Assembly (NCBI RefSeq): GCF_018129025.1
Contig: NZ_JAAEDI010000010.1
Location: 1 to 64,000, forward strand
Origin: Neoroseomonas terrae
GTDB lineage: Bacteria > Pseudomonadota > Alphaproteobacteria > Acetobacterales > Acetobacteraceae
Direction of reading: 5' to 3'
DNA length: 64,000 bases
Both the position numbers and the translations under genes were made by a program. This document shows positions 34,739 to 44,075 of this stretch, in pieces (the stretch's first letter is position 1; every line of letters begins with the position of its first letter). Under the pieces are notes generated by a model. That model ran no database searches and was not told where the DNA came from. It saw only the letters and a program-made list of their open reading frames with translations.

Positions 34739-35755
34739 ATGAACGAATCCGCGCGAACGGACACCGCACCGCTGCTCATCATTGGTGGTGGCGCGGTTGG
34801 CGGGTACATAGCCGCGCATCTGACGCGACTTGGCGAGACAGTTGTCTTGTGGGAGCCTTGGGCACCGAATCGCGAGGCGATTGCCGCGAGCGGCTTTGCG
34901 GTCAGCGAGCCTTCGGGCGACTTCGTCGCGCATCCCGGGTTGATCGCGGCGGCGGCGGAGGTCCCGGCGCTGGCGCCTCGACTGACTATCCTGTGCAGCA
35001 AGCTCGCCGACGCGCCGGCCATCGTCGCGGAGGTCGAGCGCCACTGGCGTGGGACATGGCTGGTCACGCTCAATGCGCTCGCCGATATCGCCATGGCGGA
35101 GGAATTGGGCGCTGAGCGCGTGCTGGGATGCATCGTTACCGGCTTCTTCGCCAATCTGACACGGCCCGGCGCGATGCAGCGGCACCGCGCTCGAGGGGAC
35201 GGCGGTCCTGCGCTGTTCCGCGTGGGCGAGACCGCCGGCCCTGCGACACCACGTGTTCATGCCATCGTCGATCTCCTCGGAGGCATCGACAAGGCCGAGG
35301 CGGTCGACGACATGACCGCGGCGCGCTGGACGAAACTGGCCTTCAACTGCATGACATCCGCACTCTCGGCACTGAACCGCCGTCCGATCCGCGATCTCTT
35401 TCTCGAACCCACGCTTCGGCAAGAGATGCTGGCTGTGGCTCTGGAAGTCGTATCGGTGGCGGCGGTTGGCGCGGTTCGCCTCGACCCTGTCTGTGGCATT
35501 GCTGGCGATACTTGGAAAGCGGCCGCCACGGGAAACGCTGTCAAGCGGGCTGAAGTGGAAGCAGGCTTGATCCGCTACGGCGCCCATATGAACGCCACGG
35601 CCATCAGCGGCATGGCGCAGGATCTCAGCCGCGGGCGGCGGACCGAAGTCTCGCTCATCAACGGCGTCGTTGTTGACCATGCGCGGCGTCACGGGGTGCC
35701 GGTCCCGGCCAACGACGCGTTGATCGCTCGGCTCGAGGCGCTCACCCCGACCTGA
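34739..35755 (+). CDS. Ketopantoate reductase-family dehydrogenase
   Basis: 2-dehydropantoate 2-reductase (PanE/ApbA) family, 338 aa. The NADP-binding LLIIGGGAVGGYIAAHL is near the N terminus. The catalytic lysine lies in AARWTKLAFNCMTSALSAL, where the family's second Asn (Lys+8) is Ser. ISGMAQDLSRGRRTEVSLINGVVV is C-terminal. The start is ATG at 34739; an in-frame ATG 17 codons earlier is possible. Given its divergence from the DapA-like gene, a catabolic 2-oxo acid reductase is more likely than pantothenate synthesis. Confidence 0.85.
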   Translation: MNESARTDTAPLLIIGGGAVGGYIAAHLTRLGETVVLWEPWAPNREAIAASGFAVSEPSGDFVAHPGLIAAAAEVPALAPRLTILCSKLADAPAIVAEVERHWRGTWLVTLNALADIAMAEELGAERVLGCIVTGFFANLTRPGAMQRHRARGDGGPALFRVGETAGPATPRVHAIVDLLGGIDKAEAVDDMTAARWTKLAFNCMTSALSALNRRPIRDLFLEPTLRQEMLAVALEVVSVAAVGAVRLDPVCGIAGDTWKAAATGNAVKRAEVEAGLIRYGAHMNATAISGMAQDLSRGRRTEVSLINGVVVDHARRHGVPVPANDALIARLEALTPT

Positions 35756-35774
35756 CGCAAAAGTCTCTCGCCAA

Positions 35775-35799
35775 CGGCATCGGTCTGGGGCCGATGCCG
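35775..35799 (+). terminator. Hairpin after PanE-like gene
   Basis: CGGCATCGG and CCGATGCCG form 9-base perfect arms around a 7-base loop, 19 bases after the stop at 35755 and before a convergent gene. No T-tract follows. It probably acts as a terminator or 3' barrier. Confidence 0.5.
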
Positions 35800-35918
35800 A
35801 GGCGACCGATGCGGCCCGCCGATCGTCCAGCGGCAGCGATGCAAACCGGCGGTTTCCACCTAGCGTCGGAGGGCACGAAAGTACCGACATCAACGCTCCC
35901 GAACGGGGTTCTTCGGTA

Positions 35919-36893
35919 TTAGTCCTGTGGTGCGATGCCAGCATCCCGGACAATCCGGTCGAACCTCGTTCGATCGTCTCGGATCAGTTGCGTGAAGGCT
36001 TCGGTGCCGAGCTTGCCCGGCACGACGCCGATCGCGGCGTAGCGTTCAGCGAAGGCAGGGGCGTCCAGGATCGGGCGCATCGCCGCGGCGACGCGCTGCA
36101 CAATCGGGGCCGGCAGGCCGGCCGGCCCGCAAATGCCCCACCAGGCATCCATCGCGAAGCCCGGATAGCCGGACTCTGCCACGGTCGGTACGTCGGGCAG
36201 TATCGACAACCGCTCGGTTCCCGATACCGCCAGCACGCGAATGCTGCCGGCGGCAATGTGCGGGAGCGCCGGCGCCACCGACAGGAAGGCACAAGGCACC
36301 CGGCCGGTCGTGAGATCGATCAGCGCATCCGCATCACCGCGATACGGAATGTGGTCCAGCGCGATGCCCGTGACGTGCATGAACAGGCTGGTGGTCAAAT
36401 GTGGGCCGGCTCCGACACCGGAGGAGGCGTAGCTGATCGATCCGGTCGGCCGCGACTTCACATAGGCCACGAACTCCGCGACATTCTGTGCCGGGAAATC
36501 CTTGTGGACCATCAGGAAGTAGGGCGACCGGGCGCCGAGCGCGATGGGCGCGAAGTCCCGCACCGGATCCCAGTTCAGCGTGCGGCGGACGCTGGGCGCC
36601 AGGACATGGGCACTGGATATCGAGAACAGCGTGTAGCCGTCCGGTGCCGCGCGCGCAGCGGCCTCCGCAGCGATGCCACCGGCGGCACCGGCCCTGTTCT
36701 CGACCAGCACCGGCTGTCCCAAAGCGTCCCCGAGCGGCGCCGCGATGCCGCGCATGACAAGATCGTTTGCACCGCCGGCAGGATAGCCCACCAGCAGACG
36801 GATGCTGCGCGTGGGCCATGAATCCTGTGCCAGGACCGGTGTGGCAAGGGTGGCGCCGAAGCCGGTCAGCCAGGCGCGTCGCGACACGATCAT
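35919..36893 (-). CDS. Bug-family receptor, module A (YPAGGAND type)
   Basis: Bug/TctC-type receptor, 324 aa from the ATG at 36893 (GAGGAGA upstream). The signal peptide has a VSRRAWLTG Tat-like core. Distinctive blocks are LLVGYPAGGANDLVMRGIAAPL, GGIAAEAAARAAPDGYTL, PTVAESGYPGFAMDAWWG and FTQLIRDDRTRFDRIV. Almost every one recurs in the receptor at 50130, its paralog in module B. It is the last gene of the minus-strand module, 35 bases after another Bug gene. Confidence 0.92.
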   Translation of the reverse strand: MIVSRRAWLTGFGATLATPVLAQDSWPTRSIRLLVGYPAGGANDLVMRGIAAPLGDALGQPVLVENRAGAAGGIAAEAAARAAPDGYTLFSISSAHVLAPSVRRTLNWDPVRDFAPIALGARSPYFLMVHKDFPAQNVAEFVAYVKSRPTGSISYASSGVGAGPHLTTSLFMHVTGIALDHIPYRGDADALIDLTTGRVPCAFLSVAPALPHIAAGSIRVLAVSGTERLSILPDVPTVAESGYPGFAMDAWWGICGPAGLPAPIVQRVAAAMRPILDAPAFAERYAAIGVVPGKLGTEAFTQLIRDDRTRFDRIVRDAGIAPQD

Positions 36894-36928
36894 GGAAGCT
36901 CTCCTCGGTTTCGGTGCCAATCCTCGCG

Positions 36929-37903
36929 TCAGTCGAGTTGCAGATTCAGTGGCTCGATGATGCCGCGCCAGACTTCGACCTGTCGCGCCAGTGAATCCGA
37001 CATCTCCTGCACCGAACTGCTGCGGGCGTTCTGTACTTGGCTCGCGGCATGCTCGCGGAAGGACGGGCTGTCGACCGCGGCGACGAGCGCCCGGTTCAGC
37101 ACCTCCATGATCGGTGCTGGCGTCGCAGCGGGCGCAAACAGGGCCAGCCAGGCATCCACCGCGAGGTCCGGATAGCCAATGTCCTTGAAGATCGGGACAT
37201 CGGGAAGCGGCGGCGCGCGTTCAGGGCTCGCCAGAGCCAGCAGCTTGATCGTGCCGTCGCGGTGATAGGGGACGATGTTGTGGATGCCCTCGAACGTCAT
37301 GTCGAGCTGACCGCCGAGAATGTCCGTCACCGTCTGCTGGAAGCCGCGATAAGGGACGGACACCATCCGTGTGCCGGTGGCGACCATGAGCTTCTCACCC
37401 AGAAGATGGCCGACGCCCCCGGTCCCTGTGTGGCCGAAGGACACGCCATCTGGCCTTGCGCGCGCCTTCTCGACGAGTGCCGGGATGTCACCGGCCACGC
37501 GCGGCGGTACGCCAAGCCCGAAATACTGGTCGAGCACCAGACCGACGGGGGTAAAATCGGACAGCTTGTAGGACAGGTTGCGCGTGACGAGCGGTGCGAC
37601 CAGCATGGTGGACCCGCTGGTGAACAGCAGCGTGTAGCCGTCGGGTCGCGACCGCGCCACGTACTCGGCCCCGATCGCGGTGTTGGCGCCGCTGCGATTC
37701 TCGATCACCACCGGCTGGCCCAGCGTCTCAGACATGCGGCGGCCGATTTCCCGCGCCGCGATATCGGTCCCGCCGCCGGCGGAGAAGGGCACGACGATAC
37801 GGACAGGACGATCCGGGAAAGCCTGCGCGAAGGCCGGGCGGGCGAGCGTTCCGGCCAGTGCCGATCCGAGCGCGGCGCGGCGTGAGATCTTGCTCTCTGT
37901 CAT
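36929..37903 (-). CDS. Bug-family receptor, module A (second)
   Basis: Bug/TctC-type receptor, 324 aa. The start is ATG at 37903 with GAGGA upstream and the signal sequence SKISRRAALGSALAGTLARPAFA. It is followed by FPDRPVRIVVPFSAGGGTDIAAREI, VVIENRSGANTAIG, RPDGYTLLFTSGS and VPYRGFQQTVTDILGGQLDMTFEG. It follows the SDR gene by ten bases and precedes another Bug gene. It has no close partner in module B. Confidence 0.9.
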   Translation of the reverse strand: MTESKISRRAALGSALAGTLARPAFAQAFPDRPVRIVVPFSAGGGTDIAAREIGRRMSETLGQPVVIENRSGANTAIGAEYVARSRPDGYTLLFTSGSTMLVAPLVTRNLSYKLSDFTPVGLVLDQYFGLGVPPRVAGDIPALVEKARARPDGVSFGHTGTGGVGHLLGEKLMVATGTRMVSVPYRGFQQTVTDILGGQLDMTFEGIHNIVPYHRDGTIKLLALASPERAPPLPDVPIFKDIGYPDLAVDAWLALFAPAATPAPIMEVLNRALVAAVDSPSFREHAASQVQNARSSSVQEMSDSLARQVEVWRGIIEPLNLQLD

Positions 37904-37913
37904 CGAAAGGTCC

Positions 37914-38669
37914 TCAGTTGATGTTCGCGCCGCCATCCACGTCGATGACTTCTCCGGTCATGTACATGGGCGTTGCGGTCGCCAGGAACGTGACGACGAC
38001 GGCGATGTCCTCCGCCGTGCCGAGGCGAGCGAGCGGTGTTTCCTTGATGACATGGTCAAGATGCGTGCCGAGATTCGTGCGCGTCCGTTCCGTCTCGATT
38101 GCGCCGGGGCAGACGGCATTGACCAGGATCGTTGGCGCCAGTTCCCGAGCCAACGCGCGTGTCATGCCGAGAATGCCGGCCTTGGCGGTGCTGTAGGCGA
38201 AGCGGCTGACGGAGAAGACGCGCGGCCCGGTATGGGCGGATACGGAGGAGATGTTGACCATCCGCCCTCCGCCGGCAGCGAGCATCACCGGTGCGACCGC
38301 CTGGCTCCAGTTGAAGTAGCCCTTCAAGTTCACCGCCATGCCGGAATCCCATTCGGCTTCGGTGATCTCCAGGATACGCTTGGGCTGTGGCACGGCGGCG
38401 TTGTTCACCAACACGTCGATCCGACCCCAGCGTGCGGCAATGTCCGCCACATGTTGCCGCGCACCCTCGTAGCTGGAGGTGTCCGCGACGATCGGCATCG
38501 CCTCGACGCCGAGCGCGGCGACCTCTTTCGCGGTCTGGGCAAGATCCTCCTCTCGCAGATCCACCAGGGCAATCGCGTGGCCCTGACGGGCCAGGGACAG
38601 CGCGATGGCGCGACCGATGCCGCGGGCGGCGCCGGTGACGATCGCGGTGCGCGCGGGCGCCGCGCTCAT
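37914..38669 (-). CDS. SDR-family oxidoreductase, FabG-like
   Basis: Short-chain dehydrogenase, 251 aa. The cofactor motif is TGAARGIGRAIA near residue 12, with VADTSS, VLVNNAAVP, and the catalytic Ser and Tyr-x-x-x-Lys in NISSV and YSTAKAG. It ends VIDVDGGANIN. Start and stop interlock with the hydrolase gene upstream (38666-38669, ATGA). It oxidises or reduces a hydroxy/oxo intermediate of the module pathway; the substrate is unknown. Confidence 0.9.
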   Translation of the reverse strand: MSAAPARTAIVTGAARGIGRAIALSLARQGHAIALVDLREEDLAQTAKEVAALGVEAMPIVADTSSYEGARQHVADIAARWGRIDVLVNNAAVPQPKRILEITEAEWDSGMAVNLKGYFNWSQAVAPVMLAAGGGRMVNISSVSAHTGPRVFSVSRFAYSTAKAGILGMTRALARELAPTILVNAVCPGAIETERTRTNLGTHLDHVIKETPLARLGTAEDIAVVVTFLATATPMYMTGEVIDVDGGANIN

Positions 38670-39502
38670 GCCCCACGCTCCTCGATGAAGCGAAGCGCCT
38701 CATGGGCGGAGCGCTCCGGCGCCGCGTCGCCGATGTTGTGCGGCATGCCCTCGAAGACGACGAGTTCTGAATCCGGAATCGCTGCCGCCATCTCCTCGTA
38801 GTGGTTGCTGCTGCCGATCGGTTCGTGGCCCGGGGCGACGATCAGCGTCGGGCAGGTGATGCGGGGCAGGTCCTCGGACCAGTCGCGGCTCGCCATATGA
38901 GTGACGAAACGGCCGAGATAGGCGGGATCATTGCTGCTGGTCTGCCGGCAGAACCAATCCACGAGGGCCGGGTCCGCGTCCGGGCCGAAGCGGTCTGTGG
39001 CAGTGGAGCGCATGAAGGCTTCGAGCCCCATTGCGCCGATGCGTTCGGGCCAGCCTGCCGCCTGCGTACCGCGCAGACCCGGCGTTGAGGCGAAGAGGCT
39101 GAGCGTCGCGACGCGCTGCGGGTCCTCGATCGCCAGGCGCTGCCCGACATAACCACCGGCCGACAAACCAACGACGTGCGCGCGCGCGACGCCGAGATGG
39201 TCCAGCAGTTCCCGCGCGTCCTGCACCAGCCGCTCTAGGCTGAACGGCAGCGACGCCGGGGGAATCTCCGACCCGCCATGGCCGCGCAGCTCCAGGCTGA
39301 TCACCGGAAAGCGACGCGCGATGATCGGCAGCCAGGCATACCAGCGGCGATAGGCACCCATGGCCGCGTGCAGCATCAGTATGGGCATGGCGTTCTCACG
39401 CCAGGGATCGCTGAAATCGTCCACGCGGTACGCGAGGCGGATGCCGTCGCTGCTGGTCAGGTGAGCCATGGTCGGCGTGAGCATGAGGACGGGCTCCGTC
39501 AA
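38666..39502 (-). CDS. Alpha/beta hydrolase, module A
   Basis: Alpha/beta-fold hydrolase, 278 aa, resembling 3-oxoadipate enol-lactonase-type enzymes. The oxyanion region is MLHAAMGAYRRWYAW, the nucleophile elbow GLSAGGYVGQRLAI, and the histidine lies in EGMPHNIGD. The usual acid-loop Asp is not obvious in LIVAPGHEPIGSSNHY. It is paralogous to the hydrolase at 51144, sharing YxxDDFxDPWR, RGHGGS, SAGGYV, STPGL and MPHNI. ATG codons at residues 7 and 12 are alternative starts. Confidence 0.88.
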   Translation of the reverse strand: MTEPVLMLTPTMAHLTSSDGIRLAYRVDDFSDPWRENAMPILMLHAAMGAYRRWYAWLPIIARRFPVISLELRGHGGSEIPPASLPFSLERLVQDARELLDHLGVARAHVVGLSAGGYVGQRLAIEDPQRVATLSLFASTPGLRGTQAAGWPERIGAMGLEAFMRSTATDRFGPDADPALVDWFCRQTSSNDPAYLGRFVTHMASRDWSEDLPRITCPTLIVAPGHEPIGSSNHYEEMAAAIPDSELVVFEGMPHNIGDAAPERSAHEALRFIEERGA

Positions 39503-39513
39503 TCAGTTGGAAG

Positions 39514-40737
39514 TCAGTCGCTGGTGGGTGCCGGCGCAACGGTGGCCGATCGCAGCAACGGGGCCGCAACTGCCCCGGCGACGATGACGAGTTGCCCCGC
39601 GATCACGGCGAAGGAGCCGCCCCAGCTGCCAGTGGCGCCGATCAGCAAGGCGAAGGCCGATGGGCCGACGAGGTAGCCGAGGAAGATCAGCAGGGCGCAT
39701 CCGGCCGTCGCATCGCCGACCCGGCCGCGCGGCACCAGGCGGGCCACTTCGGCCATGACGATGCCATTCCAGCTCGCAGCCAGGGAGCCCGTCGCACCGG
39801 CGAGGATGACCAGGAGCCAGAGCCCGGCGGGCAACAGTGTCAACAGCAGCGTGCATGCCGCCGCGGCAATGGCCTGGATCAACAGGTTGCGCCCCGGACG
39901 GCCGGTGCGGTCGGCCAGCCAGCCGAGCACGATGCGCGCGAGCACCCCCGCGGCCTGCATCGCGGCAAAGACGCCGCCGGCCTCGACCAGCGACAGGCCT
40001 CGGTCCGTCACCAACCAAGTGACGACGAAGGTGAACAGGCAGCCCTGGACGACCGAAAAGGACATCGCCAGCGCAATCAGCGGCGGCAACCGCGCATCGA
40101 GCCGCAAGGCGGCAATGGGTGCCGCCAACATCTGCGCAAGCCCCTTGGCCGCGCCGGTCGGGCGGGGCTCTTCCGGTCGATCGATCGGCCGGCGCTGCGG
40201 CTGGATGATGCAGCCGGTAGCGATGGCGACCGCGGCCCCGAGCAGCAGCGCAGCCTGCCAGCCCAGCCAGGCCGCGACCGGCGCGCAGATCAGCCCGGCG
40301 AAGGCGCCGCCGAGTGGAGCCCCCGCCTGCTTCACCGAGAAGATCAGCGTGCGGTGCTCGGCCGGCGCGCTATCCTGCAGGATCTGGCTCCCGGCGGGCG
40401 CCGCCGGCGCATAGCCGATGCCGAGCAGCAGCGAGGCGAATACCAGCGCCGGCACGCTGCCGCTTGCCGCGATCAGCATGCCCAGCGCCAGTACGGCCGC
40501 GCCGATCTGCAAGGTTCGCACCGGTCCGAACCGCGCCAGGACGCCATTCCCCGCGAGCAGGAACAGTACGGTGCCGAGCGCGATGACGGAGGCGAGATTG
40601 CCGATTACTTCCGGCCGCAGCCCGGCATCCGCCGTCATCAACGGCGCGATGGCGGGCAGGCTCTGCGTCAGGAAGGACGCGACCGTCTGCACGAGCAGCG
40701 TCACCCACAGCGCGGCGATCCAGGATGGACGCGCCAT
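39514..40737 (-). CDS. MFS transporter
   Basis: Major facilitator superfamily permease, 407 aa, with about twelve hydrophobic segments in two halves split by the polar loop around QPQRRPIDRPEEPRPTG. It shows a MFS-like LIFSVKQAGAPLGGAFAGL and GWLADRTGRPGRN between segments 8 and 9. It lies three bases downstream of a Bug gene. It offers an import or export route independent of the Bug receptors; module B has no counterpart. Confidence 0.88.
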   Translation of the reverse strand: MARPSWIAALWVTLLVQTVASFLTQSLPAIAPLMTADAGLRPEVIGNLASVIALGTVLFLLAGNGVLARFGPVRTLQIGAAVLALGMLIAASGSVPALVFASLLLGIGYAPAAPAGSQILQDSAPAEHRTLIFSVKQAGAPLGGAFAGLICAPVAAWLGWQAALLLGAAVAIATGCIIQPQRRPIDRPEEPRPTGAAKGLAQMLAAPIAALRLDARLPPLIALAMSFSVVQGCLFTFVVTWLVTDRGLSLVEAGGVFAAMQAAGVLARIVLGWLADRTGRPGRNLLIQAIAAAACTLLLTLLPAGLWLLVILAGATGSLAASWNGIVMAEVARLVPRGRVGDATAGCALLIFLGYLVGPSAFALLIGATGSWGGSFAVIAGQLVIVAGAVAAPLLRSATVAPAPTSD

Positions 40738-40740
40738 CGC

Positions 40741-41715
40741 TCAGTCCGGACGGATGCTGCCGGCGCGAATCACCTCCGTGAAGCGCGCCGTGTCGCGCCG
40801 GATCGCCTCGCCATAAGTGGCGGGGCCGCCGCCCGCGGGAACGAAGCCAAGATCGTCGAGGCGCTGGCGCAGATCAGGGCGCAGCACCGCCTCGTCGAAG
40901 GCGGTGGCAAGCTTCTGAATGATCGCGCCGGGCGTGCCGGCGCGCACCAGCACGCCCCAGTGCGTGTACATGTCCACACCTTGCACGCCGGCCTCGGCGA
41001 AGGTCGGGACGTCGGGGAAGGCGCTGGCGCGCCGGTCGCCTGTCACGGCCAGAGCGCGCACGCGACCATCGGCGATATGCGGGCGTGACGCGCTCAGCCC
41101 ATTGACCGCAAGGGGCACGTGCCCGGCGATGACGTCATTCATCGCCGGGCCCGTGCCGCGATAGGGCAAGTGGGTGATATCCACCCCGGCGGCGGTCTTG
41201 AACATCTCCCCGCCCAAATGCGTGGGCGCACCGTTGCCGCCCGAGGCATAGGCGAGCGCGCCCGGTCGCGCCTTCGCCAGCGCGATCAGCTCCTGCAGCG
41301 TCCGCGCCGGTACCGACGGGTGGGCCAGCAGCACGATCGGCGCATTGGCCAGAAGCGCAACGGGTGCGAAGTCGCGCGCCGCGTCGTAGGGCAGCGACGG
41401 GAACAGCCCCTGATTGATGCAGAAGGTGGAATCGACGGCAAGCAGCGTGTAGCCGTCCGGTTCCGACCGCGCGACCGCCTCGGTGCCGACGATGCTGCCG
41501 GCGCCCGGCCGGTTCTCGATCACCAGAGGTTGGCCGAGGCTGCGTGACACATAGGGATCGAGGATACGGATCAGGATGTCCGTGCCGCCGCCCGGCCCGA
41601 ACGGCACGATGACGCGGATCGGCCGCGACGGGTAAGCAGCCTGGGCCGACGCGCGTCCCGGCAGCGCCAACGCGGCGGATGCTCCGGTCAGGGCGTGGCG
41701 GCGGGCGATGCGCAT
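40741..41715 (-). CDS. Bug-family receptor, module A (GGNGAPTH type)
   Basis: Bug/TctC-type receptor, 324 aa. The signal peptide ends PGRASAQ. It is followed by YPSRPIRVIVPFGPGGGTDILIRIL, VIENRPGAGSIVG, EPDGYTLLAVDSTFCINQ and YASGGNGAPTHLGGEM. The last block and the following HxPYxGTGP stretch are matched by the receptor at 48282, its module B paralog. Its stop is three bases before the MFS gene. Confidence 0.91.
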   Translation of the reverse strand: MRIARRHALTGASAALALPGRASAQAAYPSRPIRVIVPFGPGGGTDILIRILDPYVSRSLGQPLVIENRPGAGSIVGTEAVARSEPDGYTLLAVDSTFCINQGLFPSLPYDAARDFAPVALLANAPIVLLAHPSVPARTLQELIALAKARPGALAYASGGNGAPTHLGGEMFKTAAGVDITHLPYRGTGPAMNDVIAGHVPLAVNGLSASRPHIADGRVRALAVTGDRRASAFPDVPTFAEAGVQGVDMYTHWGVLVRAGTPGAIIQKLATAFDEAVLRPDLRQRLDDLGFVPAGGGPATYGEAIRRDTARFTEVIRAGSIRPD

Positions 41716-41743
41716 TGGTTTCTTTCCTCTGGTCGACGGATGG

Positions 41744-42310
41744 TCAGGCTTGGTCGCGTGCGGCGCCGTGAAAGGATACGGCGTCGCTGATCGTATCGGT
41801 CGGATCCGGCTGGACTTCCATGCCGATCATGCTCGCCGCGACCATCAGGTAGTAGCCGGCAATGATGTTGACGTCGGTGACCTGCCGCGGAGTGAAATGC
41901 TGCAGCAGGTGGTCGAAGACGCCCTGCGGCACACCTTTCAGCGCACCATAGGCGAGCACGTAGTCGGCAAGCGTCGTCTCGGCCGCCGGCAGCCCGGACG
42001 GCGTCCTGCCCGCCTGGATCGCCTCGAGCTGCGCATCGCTCAACCCCGCCTTGCGGCCGAGCGGCGCGTGGTGGCGCCACGCATAGTCGATGCCGCGGCC
42101 GGTCAGAAGGATGACGATCTCCTTCTGCAACTCGGTCAGCGCCGTGCCGTAGCGACAATAGCCGCCCAGCTCGACGATCGCGCGCAGCCCGGCCGGCGCA
42201 TGCGCGAAGGACTTCATGACGTTCGACACGATGCCCCGGGTGCGGCGGAACTCGTCGAAGGCCGCCGCAAGCTCCGGAGACTGCGCGGGATCGGCATCGG
42301 GAAGGCGCAT
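41744..42310 (-). CDS. Carboxymuconolactone decarboxylase-like protein, module A
   Basis: CMD/AhpD-superfamily protein, 188 aa. The helix YCRYGTALTELQKEIVILLTGRGIDYAWRHHAPLG carries the HH pair. The CxxC pair of peroxidase-active AhpD proteins is absent, and Ala replaces the Glu often found before WRHH. The tail includes HFTPRQVTDVNIIAGYYLMVA. It is paralogous to the protein at 46774. A decarboxylase or lactone-related role is plausible in a module that also has a lactonase-like hydrolase. Confidence 0.86.
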   Translation of the reverse strand: MRLPDADPAQSPELAAAFDEFRRTRGIVSNVMKSFAHAPAGLRAIVELGGYCRYGTALTELQKEIVILLTGRGIDYAWRHHAPLGRKAGLSDAQLEAIQAGRTPSGLPAAETTLADYVLAYGALKGVPQGVFDHLLQHFTPRQVTDVNIIAGYYLMVAASMIGMEVQPDPTDTISDAVSFHGAARDQA

Positions 42311-42313
42311 GTC

Positions 42314-43285
42314 TCAGTCCTCAACTCGGATGTTGGCGATGCGCACGGCCTCGTTGATCAGGCGCGTGGAATCGACGATCGCCCGCTCCATGACGGGCAA
42401 GGCGGGGTCGGCCGGGTCGGCGCCACCGCGTTCCAGCGTCGTGCGCACTTCCTCGACCGCCATGATGCGCGTCATCATGTCGTTGAGCTGGAGGATGATG
42501 TCGCGTGGCGTGCCGCGAGGCGCGAGCAGGCCGAACCAGCCGGACACGTTGTATCCGGGTAGCCCTGCTTCCTCCATGGTCGGTACGTCCGGCGCCGAGC
42601 CCGCCCGCGTCGGGCCGGTGACGGCGAGCGCCCGGATCCGGCCCGCTTCCCGATGCGGGAGGGCGGGTGCGACCGAACCGAAATACATCTGCACGCGGCC
42701 GGCGATGATATCCACCAGCGCCGGCGTATCGCCGCCATAGGGGACATGCGTCATGGTGAGCCCGGCCATGGCGTTGAACAGTTCGGCGGCGAGGTGCGGG
42801 GGGTTGCCCACGCCGGAGGACGCAAAGGCAAGCTGGCCCGGCCGCGCCTTCGCGTAGTCGATGAAGCTGCGCACATCCGTCACCGGAAGTGCGGCCGGCA
42901 CCACCATCATCTGCTGCGTTCGGGCCATGAGCGAGATCGGCGTCAGGTCACCCACCGGGTCGTATCCGAGGTTGGGATACAGCGCCTTGGCCAACGCAAT
43001 GGCTGACGAGCCGAGCAGCAGCGAATAGCCATCCGGCGCCGAGCGCACGACGTTCTCGAGGCCGATGCGGCCGGCCGCGCCGGCACGATTCTCGACGACG
43101 AAGGGCTTGCCCGTCATCTCGCTCATCCGCTGCGCGCAGATGCGCGCATAGATGTCGCTGGCGCCGCCGGCCGGTGCCGGCGCGACGATGCGCACGGGAC
43201 GGGCCGGCCAGCTCTGGGCAAGGGCCGGGGTCGCGAGGCCGACGGTGCCAAGGACGACGGCTGCGCGGCGCGTGATCGATGCCAT
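42314..43285 (-). CDS. Bug-family receptor, module A (third)
   Basis: Bug/TctC-type receptor, 323 aa from the ATG at 43285. The signal peptide ends near GLATPALAQ. It is followed by WPARPVRIVAPAPAGGASDIYARIC, VVENRAGAAGRIGLENV, PDGYSLLLGSSAIAL and VPYGGDTPALVDII. The start lies one base after the SDR stop and the end three bases before the CMD-like gene. The longer upstream frame is inside the SDR gene and rejected. Confidence 0.9.
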   Translation of the reverse strand: MASITRRAAVVLGTVGLATPALAQSWPARPVRIVAPAPAGGASDIYARICAQRMSEMTGKPFVVENRAGAAGRIGLENVVRSAPDGYSLLLGSSAIALAKALYPNLGYDPVGDLTPISLMARTQQMMVVPAALPVTDVRSFIDYAKARPGQLAFASSGVGNPPHLAAELFNAMAGLTMTHVPYGGDTPALVDIIAGRVQMYFGSVAPALPHREAGRIRALAVTGPTRAGSAPDVPTMEEAGLPGYNVSGWFGLLAPRGTPRDIILQLNDMMTRIMAVEEVRTTLERGGADPADPALPVMERAIVDSTRLINEAVRIANIRVED

Positions 43286-43286
43286 C

Positions 43287-44075
43287 TCAGTAGGCCGAAC
43301 GCCCGCCATCGGCGGGAATGGTGGCACCTGTGACCATCTTCGACTCCTCTGATGCGAGAAAGAGCGCGATGCTGGCAATGTCCTCCGGACCGCCGACCCA
43401 GAAAGGATAATCCTTCAGGCGGCCGGCAGCGTCCTGCCGATCGGGGACGGACCCGGCCTGGCCCGGCGCGCCGATGCTTTCCAGGATTCGCTTGCTGAGA
43501 ATGCGGCCGGCGGCAATGGCGTTCACGCGCACATGGTCCTTGGCATAGGTGCCGGCCAAAGCGCGGGTCAGCGAGATGATCGCACCCTTTGCCGCGGTGT
43601 AGACATGCGCCGGGCTCGCGCCACGCAACGCGGCGCCGGAGGACATGTTCACGACGGAGCCCCCGCCTGACTTGATGATCTCCGGGATGGCATAGCGGCA
43701 GGCCAGCATGGTGCCGAGCAGATCGAGCCGCATCGTATGATCGAACACGGTGAGGTCGACGTCAGCGATGAAATCGTCCTCCGGGATCGAGCCGCCGGCA
43801 GAGCACATCAGCACGTGCAGTGCGCCGAACTTGGCTACTGTGCTCTCGATGGCGGCGCGAACCTGGTCGTCACTCGATACGTCGGCCCGGACGAAGAAAG
43901 CTTCACCGCCGGCGGCGCTGATCTCCGCGACGGTCGCTTCGCCGCGTTCGGGCAGGATGTCGCACACCGCGACGCGCGCACCCTCCTTCGCGAAGGCCAG
44001 GGCGGAAGCCGCACCGATGCCACCGATCCCGGCACCAGTAATGAAAGCGACCTTATCGTTCAGGCGAGGCGACAT
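43287..44075 (-). CDS. SDR-family oxidoreductase, module A
   Basis: Short-chain dehydrogenase, 262 aa from the ATG at 44075 (AGGA eight bases upstream). The cofactor loop reads ITGAGIGGIGAASALAF, with one more residue than canonical TGxxxGIG. The catalytic Ser and Tyr-Lys are in NMSSGAALRGASPAHVYTAAKGA, and the protein ends IPADGGRSAY. Equal length and shared blocks identify the SDR at 49249 as its paralog. It is the first gene of module A and lies divergent from an IclR regulator. Confidence 0.9.
   Translation of the reverse strand: MSPRLNDKVAFITGAGIGGIGAASALAFAKEGARVAVCDILPERGEATVAEISAAGGEAFFVRADVSSDDQVRAAIESTVAKFGALHVLMCSAGGSIPEDDFIADVDLTVFDHTMRLDLLGTMLACRYAIPEIIKSGGGSVVNMSSGAALRGASPAHVYTAAKGAIISLTRALAGTYAKDHVRVNAIAAGRILSKRILESIGAPGQAGSVPDRQDAAGRLKDYPFWVGGPEDIASIALFLASEESKMVTGATIPADGGRSAY

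Noticed and set aside
39592-41088. 498-codon open frame on the plus strand
   Set aside because: Antisense shadow of the MFS and Bug genes; composition is Arg/Gln-rich without any motif.
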